This document shows positions 1 to 9,866 of a stretch of 43,078 nt of DNA, one piece after another. A program made the position numbers and the translations under genes. Origin of the DNA: Fragilaria crotonensis (taxonomy: Eukaryota > Bacillariophyta > Fragilariophyceae > Fragilariales > Fragilariaceae); the NCBI GenBank assembly GCA_022925895.1, contig JAKSYS010000539.1, positions 1-43,078 of the forward strand, in the 5' to 3' direction. Under the pieces are notes generated by a model. That model saw only the letters and a list, made by a program, of their open reading frames with translations, ran no database searches and was not told where the DNA came from. Position 1 is the first letter of the stretch. Each line of letters starts with the position of its first letter.

Positions 1-1130
1 ATACTAAACACAACCGGGGTACAGTTGGGTTGTCTTGTGCTCATTTGGTAGTCTAATTAGTGCCCGATTAGCGCCACCAGGCCACAGCCACTGGCCACGC
101 ATGTCACCCTGGTATGTCAGTATGCTTGATCCTTCGGTACTTTGTGTACTTGTACACAGGTAGTACAATAGGCGATTTTCCGTGAGCAGAATACAACGTG
201 GTCATGCTGCATGGTTATTACTATTACATTGGTACCTGATAGCATGCTTTCGCCCTCTTGGCTCGGTGCTGCGTCTGATAAACTAAAATAAAACATAGAT
301 TAGTAGTCAACATCGTAATTTGGCGTACTAAGGAAGTGGGCGATGGAACATGGGAACATGGGCCATATAATCGACCGATAGAGACTGGTACAGGCCAGGG
401 GTTGCGATGTCACTTCCTCGCATCACGCGAAGTTAGCTGATATGTTATTCCAGCTGACTGAGTCATCTATCACTCAAGAACACAATTATAGTACATTAGG
501 GACCAGGTACTATCAGATGTCAGTAAACACCACAAGTCACATGCAGCACACTCTGTAAAAGGAACATTGCAGCCCATCAACACTGGTACTCATTGTACTG
601 CAATGAACCATTGTGTATGACAACATGTGCAGCATCATTTCTTGATGCCCAGGTGCAACCACCCTTGTCAATGACCATCTTAATGCAGCTCATGTTCCAA
701 ACCTCAGCATCATGTCCATTAGATTGAATGCTGAAAACAACCTCAGCTAATCTTGCAACATTCTGGCTGACGAGGTCTAAGGATCAAGTAAGTTCTGACT
801 GCTGCTATAACTCTTGAATTGATCACATCTATCAGGAAACTCCAAGAATTTTAATTGAACTACTATGCCCAACTGGTCAACCTCCCAACAATTGATACCA
901 AGGGGGGCTGGCTGGCCAAGGACGATGAAAGCCATACTAGTAAGAAACATGTATCTTTGCTGCTTGCTTGGAGGGGAGCCCCTGGCATACTACAAAGTTT
1001 GCGATGATGAAAAATGGTGCTTGCCCCCACCACACCAGATCCTTAAAAATGATCAGAGGACTGTCCATGGATATGAGAGGATTGCAGGTGCACCACAATA
1101 ACCCCTAACACTTTGAATGCCAAGGTCTTA
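1..1130. other. Noncoding stretch, no recognisable gene
   Basis: No reading frame here has a recognisable domain. A 78-codon frame at 865-1101 (+) has no similarity I can name and lies in a stretch full of stops. The region is AT-rich and probably old transposon debris or intergenic DNA, ending where the Harbinger-like element begins. Confidence 0.5.
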
Positions 1131-1240
1131 GGAGGGAGTGTCCATAACTGAAGTTTTTGATCGAAGTTCCCAAGTTTCCAAGGGCTCATTGCCAGTTCCT
1201 TTGTAACTCAACCTCAATCAACCTTTTGGCAGGACTCATC

Positions 1241-1272
1241 TGAGGCAGACTTGGATGTCCAAGTCCGCCTCA
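1241..1272. repeat. Near-perfect 15-bp hairpin inside the element
   Basis: Two 15-base arms (TGAGGCAGACTTGGA and its inverse, one mismatch) are separated by only two bases. This could extrude as a cruciform or fold as an RNA hairpin. Role unknown. Confidence 0.7.
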
Positions 1273-1750
1273 ACTTTCTGTCCAAGAAGTCAATGTATCA
1301 AAGTTTGATATCCTAATGAGTTGCTACAGTTTTGACCATTCATCCTGACTTGTTCCTTTCGCAAACAACAACAAGTACTCTAGATTGGGCATCAACAAAA
1401 CCTAACTTTGTCCGGACTTACAATCAACTCTTGTCATTAAGTTCTGTTCCTTTGGGAATCACCACCGCAGAGAAAGACAATGTACAGGAGCCTTGACAAT
1501 GCCTTCCCAAACCTTGCCGGCAGTAGTTTAGACATCTCGACTCTCTTGATACCTTGACTTCAAGCATTTTGTCAAGACGGTCCTGGTGCTCTTGCTCTCG
1601 CCAATTTATGATTCGTTTGCACAAGGACCAGTCTCAAGTCTTGCAATCGATCAGCCTCGAATATCGCAACAAAGGAAAATCCGCTCCAAAGCTTGTCAGC
1701 TCCCATAATTTGTGCCACAACAAGTGACGGGAACAAGTGGAGCAATGGTC

Positions 1751-1824
1751 GGAATTCGGACGCGGTTGTGAGCTGAAAAGTGCTGGTGTGACGGAATTTG
1801 GACACGATTGTAAGCATTGAAAAG
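1751..1824. repeat. Two diverged tandem copies of a roughly 43-bp unit
   Basis: GGAATTCGGACGCGGTTGTG at 1751 recurs in diverged form at 1793 (GGAATTTGGACACGATTGTA), and each copy is followed by a TGAAAAG block. A local duplication within the Harbinger-like element. Confidence 0.5.
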
Positions 1825-2970
1825 GGCTGCAGCATCCTATGTCCTTTGATAGCTACAGAAATTCCCTAATGTAATTGAATGTGAATTGGTGACTAGTTGA
1901 AGGTGCAAATTGGCGGTCATATGTTGGTAATTCGGTGGGAAATGCAGTGAGTGACGTGCATCCTCCTGCATGACGAGTCGGTAACTCCTTCACAGGAGGA
2001 TTGGTGGCTGATCAATGGCCCCCAAACAATGTAAGGATGGTCTTCGCTTCGCGGCCAAAGAAAAAGAAGCTCTCCCCGAGGGAGCTTTGATGCCCTTAAC
2101 ATGGGCCTTTTTAGGTTTGGTGTTGGAACAGACGACGATTGCAGTGGCAAGGTCCACTAATAGCCTGCTAGTAGAAACAAAGCAGACGTAAGGACTAGTC
2201 TTGTTCTTTACTATCTTTTGCCTCTTTCCGGCGGTTACTAGGTCGGAATCGTTGTTCACTCTCATTTTCGCTCGGCACTGTCTGATCGATGTCGGCATTG
2301 CCTCGTCGAGTTGCTCAGTCGTCAACGCGACATGTGAATTGCTAAATATTCATGTCAAGAGTCAAGATGCACCTGCCTTGAGGTGGTAGGTCTATCGGCA
2401 TCGGATGTGCTCCATTTTGTCCGCATATGACACTAGCCTTCACATCCGAGTTTTCTCAGATATAAGCGTGGTGATCTTCAAGATGTGTAAGACAAGATTG
2501 TTGCAAAAAATGCTGAACATCAGTGGTACTCACCTTCGATCAACTATTTGAAACTTGGGAGCTCAAAACTTGGACACTTCAATCCAAGTTTCTTGCATGG
2601 AAAACACTCGGGGGGAGGAGACAATCAAACTTAAAATCATCTAGTTATGCGCCCTTGGAACTCTGTTGAAAGAAGAAATTTGGATCAAAGTTTCTTGTAT
2701 GGAGGACACTCCCTTAGAAATGTAAGCATCCTCCAATGGCATGATGAAGAGAAAGGCCAGCCAGAGTCTGATACTTGACACTCAACCTCACAAATTAAGA
2801 ATGTTTGTGAAACTCATATCAACAAGCATCTTTGCCCAGAACATGTATGCACAAGGTGATTTTGAGGGCAATTAGTATCTGTCCTTAGCAGGAACCTGGA
2901 ATTGTGGGCCATCAAAAGTGTCAACATGATGCTGACAAGACTGACATGTAGCTACTACAAGGCTACTCAT

Positions 2971-3291
2971 CAGAGACGGGAATTTCAAACCCAGCCCACC
3001 CAAACCCACGGCCCACCCAAACCCATTGGGTTAAGGGTGGGTTTTGGGTGAGCTCAGGACTTCATGGGTGGGTCTGGGTGGGCCGGCAAATCATAGCAAA
3101 AAATGACAGTAGATGTTTGCTACCGGTAGTAGTAGAAACATATACTCCAGTACTAACTACTGGGTTTGGGTGGGTTTGGGTAGGTCTTGGTAGATCGTAT
3201 GGGTTCTGGGTGGGTTTGGGCTGGTACTTCCGTGAGCGTAGCTTTACGTGGGTACCCATGGGTTTGATATTTTCAGAAATTCCCGTCTCTG
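2971..3291. mobile_element. hAT-type MITE with exact 8-bp target duplication, G-rich interior
   Basis: Perfect 16-bp terminal inverted repeats (CAGAGACGGGAATTTC) bound a 321-bp element. CTACTCAT is duplicated exactly at 2963-2970 and 3292-3299. An 8-bp duplication and ends starting with CAG fit the hAT superfamily. There is no coding capacity. The interior is strongly strand-asymmetric: C-runs near the left end (about 2990-3024) face G-runs of the type GGGTTTGGGTG (about 3028-3050, 3161-3225), which could pair with each other or form G-quadruplexes. Confidence 0.85.
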
Positions 3292-3299
3292 CTACTCAT

Positions 3300-4664
3300 C
3301 ACAAATCCAACAAGCATGCTTGACAGCAGCTCCTTTGCATTGAGTGGAGGGATGTTTCCATGGTGTCCTGGGAATGTCTTGCTGACCTCAAGGATTCCAG
3401 AATAGTATGCAACCTTACATGGCATCATCTTATAGCCAGCAGCACTTGCTTGGCGCTGGATGCAATACCAAATACAATGCAAGAGTCATATAATCATTGT
3501 GCTAGCATAGTACAGCCTGCAGTCTGCCAGTGCATCCATCCAAAAGCATCTAGCAATTACATGCATCACTTTGGATGGGAATAATGTAACGCAGATAATG
3601 ATGTGTGGGAGTAAGAGCAACAAGGAAGTGCAACCTGAGGATGACAACAACAACTGCTACCCAAAATGCTTGTTATAATTGCATTACCTCAGCCTATTTG
3701 CATTTGACCCATATGACACGAATTTTATCCCACCAATCATGAAGGCATCCTTGGTCAATTGGGTTCCAACAAAGTTGTATGTGACGGGGTTGCCAATGAC
3801 CAACAACAGTATGCCACCGTGTATGCTGCATATGCAGCACTGTTGTTTCATGCACACCTGAATTTTGGAGTTAGCTGAGCATACTCAGTGGCATCTTGAA
3901 TAAAGAAATGTTAATGAGGAAAATGCCACCCTGCCTGCTTGCAGAAGCAAAATTATGACTACAGCAGTCGATTAGCAATACAGTTGGGAGATGTATCATA
4001 TTGAATAGCACATGGCAGAGTTAACAAGATTGAAATATTAACCATAACAAAAATCTGAGTGTAACAAATACTGCATGGGAAGATGGGAAGTGAGGATGGC
4101 AGGCATGTGAATTTGAAAATAGCTGTACAATTGGTGACCTTGATACTGTATATTGAGCAAATTACTGGGTTTCTTGAGCAAGGGTTTTACCAGTACAGGT
4201 ACGTATGCATAGTTGGTGTAGCAGTCACTTCGAGAAATATGGGCAAATGGCAGACGTTTTTCTTCTCTCTCTGCATCGTCTCATGGACAATCTGGAAACT
4301 GGACAACTGGACAACTACGACGGAGAACAAACTCGAAACTAAAAAAAGAAAAGGACACCTAAAAATCTTCTATTCGCCTGAAATGCCACTGGAGTACATG
4401 TACCGTCTACTTGTACCATACCACGACTATGATTTTTGAATTTCGGTCATTGTTCGAGGAGTTCGCACCTTGTATGATAGACGCTTACTATACTCGTACC
4501 TGGTGTACCTGGTAGTACATACCTTGTACCAGTAGCGTTGTCAAACCGATACATATATACACAGTGTGCAGTACCCTGGTACTCATATCATATATGTTCA
4601 TAGCGATAACAGACACGAGTTGCAGGTTGCAGGTTGCAGGTTGCAGGTCAGAGTGTTGGAAAGG
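3300..4664. other. Noncoding stretch without recognisable gene
   Basis: Only short frames are found (for example 4083-4439, 118 codons), none with a recognisable domain. A minus-strand frame at 3273-3482 runs up to the hAT-type MITE insertion, but I cannot name it. Near the right end the DNA is rich in GTACCTGG/GTAC-type motifs (about 4490-4580). Confidence 0.5.
4619..4648. repeat. Four tandem copies of GTTGCAG
   Basis: The 7-base unit GTTGCAG is repeated four times without interruption, immediately upstream of the TA-flanked MITE. A simple minisatellite. Confidence 0.9.
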
Positions 4665-4666
4665 TA

Positions 4667-5403
4667 CCAGTTAAAAATGGCTTTGAGTCATTAAAAAACA
4701 CCATGTTGGACTAAAAAGTTCTCAATGAAAATCTGACGCAATGCAATCAACTTCAAGTGCCACACATGTCGATCATGCTTTATGCTTCATCATGGTTGAA
4801 TCATTTCTATACTGGACAAAGAATTCATGAAGATATTGATGCTTTTAGAAGCGTCGTTCTCGGTTTAATGGCTCTAAGCAATTTACTCGTTTATATATAT
4901 ACCTGAATATTTTTCAATATTTGTCCGTTGAGTTTTTTTACCCCATTCAACATAATCTCATCATCGTCGTCATCCAATTTCTTTGTACTGCTACGCTGAT
5001 TCTACGTCGCAATTTGGTAACACGCCAAAACCTAATATAATTCATCACGTGAAGTACATGGCGTGGGAACTACAGTTAAGCAGCTATCTATATTTCTCGC
5101 AATGATTAAAAAAAATACTGCATGGAATGTCTACATAAAATTGGTGGCCCGGCTCAATGGTGGAAAATTTGAGATGTGCAAAATCTCCGAGGTACCAACA
5201 TCCAGTGCGTTCAGCAAAACCGCGGCTTCCAAAATGCCTGTTTTGCACTGCAAAGGAAAGTAGGTGCACATGGCAAGGAACGTCATTGCCGTATGTGAAG
5301 CGGTAATTAGAATGATATTGAGCACCTTTTTTGTAGAGGTCGTGAAAATTACACCATTTAGTGGCTCAATTTTTTTTAAGGGCTCAAAGCCATTTTTAAC
5401 TGG
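4667..5403. mobile_element. TA-flanked MITE (Tc1/mariner-type target site)
   Basis: The ends are inverted copies starting CCAGTTAAAAATGGCTTTGA, identical for 21 bases and recognisable for about 33. Both ends abut TA (4665-4666 and 5404-5405), the usual target duplication of Tc1/mariner-type transposons. The interior has no transposase; its short frames look like chance. The termini differ from those of the larger TA-flanked element at 19875-23430, so that element is not the obvious mobiliser. Confidence 0.8.
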
Positions 5404-5405
5404 TA

Positions 5406-5736
5406 GCATCATAGGATTACGCATGCATCGTATTAGGACACGATGACGTAGTACTACCGGTACTGTACCAGGGTACCAGGTACTGGAGTACCTGGTAGCG
5501 GGAGGCGGGAAATATGCATTTGTATTGTATGCATATGTGAAGGCGTACACCGGGTACAGTAGAAGTACTGTGCGCGCTCATCCGAGGCCCCAAGGATGCG
5601 CATGATAGTGTTGTCCATTGTTTGTCTATGATACACACGCCGCCGTGAGTCGTCTTCGTGTTGCTGGTCTCCGCTGCCTCCCGTCCCCCGTCTCGAGGCC
5701 TATTATCCGTTATTGCTTTTATTCACTTCTGTGTAG
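5406..5736 (+). other. Upstream region of the SCYL gene
   Basis: Contains a cluster of GTAC-centred palindromic motifs (5450-5500: ACTACCGGTACT, CCAGGTACTGGAGTACCTGG) and then the presumed 5' leader of the kinase-like gene. No clear TATA box or other promoter element could be assigned. Confidence 0.4.
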
Positions 5737-7935
5737 ATGGGCAACTCCGCTTCCTCCCTTCCCTATTCCATCGGAGACAAGAAACCAAACGACGATGGAT
5801 GCTGGGCAGTCCATGATGGCAGTCAAAAGTCTGATGGCGCGCAAGTGACAGTTTTTCAAGCTCAGAAGCCTCAACTCGCCAAGGAAGGTTTTCGCGGAAA
5901 TCCGTCTGAGAAACAGATCTTTGTGGCTCATCACCACTTTGTCATGGCGAAGAAACTGCGCCACCCTTACATTTTGCAAGTATTAGCGACTTTGGATACA
6001 GACGCGCCCTCGAATGAAGAACCAGCCAACACGCAGGCTATGGCTACTAGTGGAGCCTACATTATTGTTACCGAACCCTGCAAGCCTCTCCAAGATTGGT
6101 TGATTGAGGATTCTCCAAATCCCGATCAACTTGCCTGGGGTTTGCAGTGCATTGTCCAAGCCTTGTGCTTTGTCCATACTGGTGCTCAACTTGCACACGG
6201 AATAGTCACTCCCAAATCGTTCTGGGTTACGCCCAGTGGAGATGTCAAGTTATGGAATTTTGGTATCGTGACGCCCATTGGCGTTGCCGATGGAGGTGGT
6301 GGTCCTTCACAACATTTTCGACAATATGAGGCATTCGTTACTCCACAAGCCTATCGCAGCCCGGAACGGGTCAAGGCACAATGGGAGGCGCTGGCAACAA
6401 ATCCCGTTCATTGTATGGATGCCTATTCGTTGGCAATTCTGATTAGTGATTATTTCCATGGCGATATCCCTGGTCCCCTCCAAAAGGCATCCCAACGACT
6501 CATGACACCTTCCCTCAAGATGAGACCACGATTGGGCCCACTCCTCAAATGCCCTATCTTTGAAACACCATACGCCAAGTTGCTACAAGAGCTGATGGAG
6601 ATACCGATTCAACCGGTTGATCAAAAGTTAAGATTTTGGCAGTCTCTCAATATGGAAACTATGGATCCGTCAGTCGCGCAATTCAAGGTTCTTCCACTGA
6701 TCCAGAGTACCATTAAGACTATCTGTTCCTCTGAGGCGATGTTGTCCCAGGACTTATACCGTCGAGAAGTTTTGGCCATGCTGACGCCCCTTTTCTATAT
6801 ATCGGAAAATATTTTGGAGAAGGATGATATCGCAAAGGCTCTCTCGCCTCTAATGCAGCTCTTGTTTTCTGTTAAAGATCGAGGTGTTCGTGGCTCACTC
6901 TTGGGCAAGACTCCGCTATTTGCCTCGCATCTGTCCAAACAGGATTTGAATACACTAGTCTTCGAACCGCTCTGTTCTGGATTTGCCGATTCCAGCGATG
7001 CCCTCCGAGAACTAACCCTCAAAGCAACCTTCGTCTTGGTTTCTCACCTATACCCCCCTAACGTTGAGAAATTGAGTCGATACCTGGTGCGACTCCAAAG
7101 TGACACCTCGCCTGGAATTCGAGCGCATACCATGATCATGATTCCGCAGCTTGCACCCCATCTCAGCGAAGTGGCACGACAGAAGTTATTACTCCCCGCA
7201 TTTGCGCGAGCCTCCAAGGATCCTCATCCCCCCTGCCGTTTAGCGAGTTTGCGATCGACCACCCTATGTCAAGAATACTTCACACTGGACGAGTTGGCAA
7301 CCAAGGTGTTGCCAGGATGCATGCCACTTGTGTTGGATGGCGTCGGTGACGTACGTTCCGCGGCGTTTGAAGTGATTGAAGAGTTCCTGGGAAAGTTGAA
7401 AGCCGCACACAAGGAGAGATCAGTCGGAGAAGTTAGTGGTGCAGTCTCGTCTGTGGCGAGTCAAATGCCAGTTCTGCCGTCGGCAGCAGCTCAACCATCC
7501 GCATCCGCATCGGTGGCGGCGGTGGCGGCTCCTAGTAGTGGCAGCTATTTGGGTGGTCTATCCGGGTGGTACAGCAGTACGTCTGCTGCCGCTCCAACGC
7601 CCCCACCCCCACGACCAGTTGTTCCTCCAACACAAGTGCGAAGCACTCCCGTCGCAAAACCAGCCACGCCAAAATTTTCTTCTATCAGCATCGGGGGCGA
7701 AACATTGGGTGCAAGTGGGGGATGGGATGATGATGACGACGACTTGGGCCTGGATGACAACGAGGAGGAGGACGTGTTCGCATCAATTGGCATGAATAGT
7801 AAGAAGGCCACGTCAACGTCGAGTGGAGGCAAATTAATCATGAAGAAGGCGGTTGTGACATCAAGTAAAGTGAAGAAAGCAGATGTGAAAAAGCTATCCC
7901 TCGACGATGAGTTCGACGGGTGGGATGATTTTTAA
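5737..7935 (+). CDS. SCY1-like (SCYL) pseudokinase, 732 aa
   Basis: An intronless gene for an N-terminal kinase-like protein of the SCY1 family, scaffolds of COPI/clathrin-linked membrane traffic with a catalytically weak or dead kinase fold. The fold covers about residues 25-320. The HRD position reads HGI (154-156), DFG reads NFG (174-176), and SPE (208-210) stands for APE; no glycine-rich loop is evident, so an active kinase is unlikely. Residues about 325-560 are helical and HEAT-like, with a recognisable FxSHL segment. The tail is Ala/Ser/Pro-rich, then acidic (WDDDDDD), ending DGWDDF, a WxxF-like peptide such as binds adaptor ears. The protein begins MGNSAS, a good N-myristoylation signal like that of animal SCYL3, which supports this start. 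Length suits the family. Assignment to a SCYL1, 2 or 3 subtype is uncertain. Confidence 0.9.
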   Translation: MGNSASSLPYSIGDKKPNDDGCWAVHDGSQKSDGAQVTVFQAQKPQLAKEGFRGNPSEKQIFVAHHHFVMAKKLRHPYILQVLATLDTDAPSNEEPANTQAMATSGAYIIVTEPCKPLQDWLIEDSPNPDQLAWGLQCIVQALCFVHTGAQLAHGIVTPKSFWVTPSGDVKLWNFGIVTPIGVADGGGGPSQHFRQYEAFVTPQAYRSPERVKAQWEALATNPVHCMDAYSLAILISDYFHGDIPGPLQKASQRLMTPSLKMRPRLGPLLKCPIFETPYAKLLQELMEIPIQPVDQKLRFWQSLNMETMDPSVAQFKVLPLIQSTIKTICSSEAMLSQDLYRREVLAMLTPLFYISENILEKDDIAKALSPLMQLLFSVKDRGVRGSLLGKTPLFASHLSKQDLNTLVFEPLCSGFADSSDALRELTLKATFVLVSHLYPPNVEKLSRYLVRLQSDTSPGIRAHTMIMIPQLAPHLSEVARQKLLLPAFARASKDPHPPCRLASLRSTTLCQEYFTLDELATKVLPGCMPLVLDGVGDVRSAAFEVIEEFLGKLKAAHKERSVGEVSGAVSSVASQMPVLPSAAAQPSASASVAAVAAPSSGSYLGGLSGWYSSTSAAAPTPPPPRPVVPPTQVRSTPVAKPATPKFSSISIGGETLGASGGWDDDDDDLGLDDNEEEDVFASIGMNSKKATSTSSGGKLIMKKAVVTSSKVKKADVKKLSLDDEFDGWDDF

Positions 7936-8115
7936 AGATAAGGGTGTCCTTGTTTGGGAGCCTAGTAATGTTGCCATGGTGCCTCTGTCCTTAAGAGTCT
8001 AGAACCGGTAGTAGAGTACTCCGGAGTTGGTTCTATTTGGAAACTACGAGTACATTGTACTCCAGAGTTCAATATATATGAAATATGACGTATTTTTCAT
8101 CCACTTGCTCGCAAT

Positions 8116-8155
8116 AATGAAGTTGTGTACACTGTACGCTGTACACAACTTCATT
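8116..8155. repeat. Perfect 16-bp hairpin followed by a T-run
   Basis: Arms AATGAAGTTGTGTACA and its exact inverse are separated by an 8-base loop, followed by six T. It lies about 180 bp after the SCYL stop codon. It could fold in the 3' UTR or mark the end of a transcript, but a bacterial-style terminator is not expected in a nuclear genome. Confidence 0.75.
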
Positions 8156-8220
8156 TTTTACTACAGTAGTAGGATTACACCACAAATTTATTTCATTATT
8201 ACTGAAAAATCACATATATT

Positions 8221-8792
8221 CAGGGGTGTCCTATTTAAGGCGACCGGGCCGGCGCGCCTAGCAGCGCCTTAATTAGTTAATATAGGCGCTTTTTTGGACC
8301 TTCAAAAAGGCGGTGTAAGGCGGTTGGGGTTAGGGGTTAGGGTTTTGGGGATTTAGAGTTAAGGTTTATGACTGTACAGTGCAGCTGCAACGCTCATCCC
8401 CACTTCAGTCCATCAAGAAAATGAAACTGCCAACAGACCTCACAGCTCACCATGAACAATCATGGATGTAACTTCAATTGTTTCAGCTTTTTTCACTGCA
8501 ACAGTTGAGTTCCAAGTCCAAATTAAGCATCTGGCTACTGGCTACGGATATACTGGAGTACTGTACAATATGGTACTGTATCCATGTTTTTACTGTATGT
8601 TGTTTATAATCTACTGGAGTACTGTCGTACTATGCTACGAGAGTGCTCCGTACAAACTTACACGTACAATTCTACGCGATGGTATGTTTGTAGCGTAGAA
8701 TCTACAGGACCTTATTTAAGGCGCTTTTTCAAGGCTTCAAAAAGGCGATTGGCCCCAAAATTAAGGCGCCCGCCTTAAATAGGACACCCCTG
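8221..8792. mobile_element. hAT-type MITE with exact 8-bp target duplication
   Basis: Perfect 22-bp terminal inverted repeats starting CAGGGGTGTCCTATTTAAGG enclose 572 bp. CATATATT is duplicated exactly at 8213-8220 and 8793-8800. The 8-bp duplication and CAGGGGTG end are typical of hAT elements. Subterminal GGCGCTTTTT / AAAAAGGCG blocks repeat in both orientations near each end, as expected for transposase-binding sites. A short telomere-like run (GGGGTTAGGGGTTAGGG) occurs at about 8326-8343. No transposase is encoded, so the element is nonautonomous. Confidence 0.9.
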
Positions 8793-8800
8793 CATATATT

Positions 8801-9574
8801 TACTACTACCGGTAGATCATGTTTGGTCATCTGCGTCGCCTCTCACCTCTTCTAAAAAAAACCGATGGTGTCGTAGACCAGCCATACTACTGTACTCAGC
8901 GTCAAAATGATAAATGCGCACCATGTCACCATGATCTTGTTCTCAATAACTTCATTGCCAATCCTTTGAATTCCAAGCCAACATCTGCGTGGAACTTCAT
9001 CATCATCAAGACTCTGTTGTGGCCATAATTTTCTTTAGTAGTAGTACTTCATCAACAAATATGTGTGATTGTTAAGGCTTTTGATGATGAGCTTATTGCA
9101 ATTTATGAAGGGGTCTGGCATGCAGTGCAACACCAACAGGACTTTATCTTTCCCAAATGCCATAGATGCTTGGGCAGTTGTCGGGGAAAAAGAGAAGATT
9201 ACTTTGAGTGTCTGAGTGTCACATTTCAAGATTCCCTACATGTAAAGTGTTGGCAGGGAGAAAATCCGACTATTGATATTGCTACAGCACACCAGAAATT
9301 TGTGTACACAATACCGGTATGCAGCAATGAATTGGCTTTCAAGGGTGATGTAGTGATTAGTGCTGCATGAGAACAGAAATTGAGAATAAACAAGTAACAC
9401 CATGATGAGTCATACTGAACACTGTTGCACTTAATCAGCAGAGGATGTTTAGAATTGTTTCCGAAAGATCATGTGCGCCGGGCTGTACTGTATTGTAGAC
9501 ACACTGCCAAACAGCACGGTGCGTATGTACTATAGTGGACACCATATGGTAAGTCGTGAGAAATATGCCGTGAC
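8801..9574. other. Noncoding stretch, no recognised gene
   Basis: A frame at 9065-9370 (+, 101 codons) has several Cys and Trp residues but matches nothing I recognise. The rest is stop-rich. Part of 8930-9000 (a TGGAACTTCAT block) loosely resembles 13560-13575, so both could derive from an old repeat. Confidence 0.4.
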
Positions 9575-9866
9575 GGTTCATTGCAGCAGTTCGAAGGGTA
9601 TACTCTTCATTCAAGTTTTTGAAGAATTACCCGCAAGGAACTGGTACATCAACTGATGTGGTGGTGGCTGTGCTACTAGGCAACAAAATGACATTTTAAA
9701 CTTGTCCATGTTCATCTGCCTGGTTCATTGCAGTTGGAAGGGTATACTCTCCATTCAAGTTTTTGAAGAATTACCCGCAAGGAACTGGTACATCAACTGA
9801 TGTGGTGGTGGCTGTGCTAGTAGGCAACAAAATCACATTTTAAACTTGTCCATGATCATCTGCCTG
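9575..9866. repeat. 147-bp tandem duplication, two copies
   Basis: Copy one (9575-9721) and copy two (9722-9866) are nearly identical: a 3-base difference near the start of the unit and a handful of substitutions. High identity suggests a recent event. The unit shows no convincing coding function. Confidence 0.9.

Larger units (their letters stand above)
1131..2713. mobile_element. TTA-flanked Harbinger-like nonautonomous element
   Basis: The left end (GGGAGTGTCC at 1134, after an extra GGA) and the right end (GGACACTCCC ending at 2713) are inverted copies. Similarity continues inward for about 60 bp through ATA, AAGTTT, TTGATC and a shared CCAAGGGC block. TTA lies on both sides (1128-1130 and 2714-2716), the target duplication typical of PIF/Harbinger transposons. 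No transposase is seen inside; a minus-strand frame of 111 codons at 1990-2325 has no domain I can name. A second, older copy of the right terminus lies at about 2575-2616, so the 3' end may be nested or duplicated. The superfamily call rests on the TSD and end structure only. Confidence 0.6.

Noticed and set aside
1990-2325. 111-codon minus-strand gene inside the TTA-flanked element
   Set aside because: No recognisable domain and overlapping frames on both strands. It might be a relic of an element protein but cannot be supported.
8320-8345. Telomere or subtelomere
   Set aside because: Only two or three TTAGGG-like units, inside a MITE bounded by exact TIRs.
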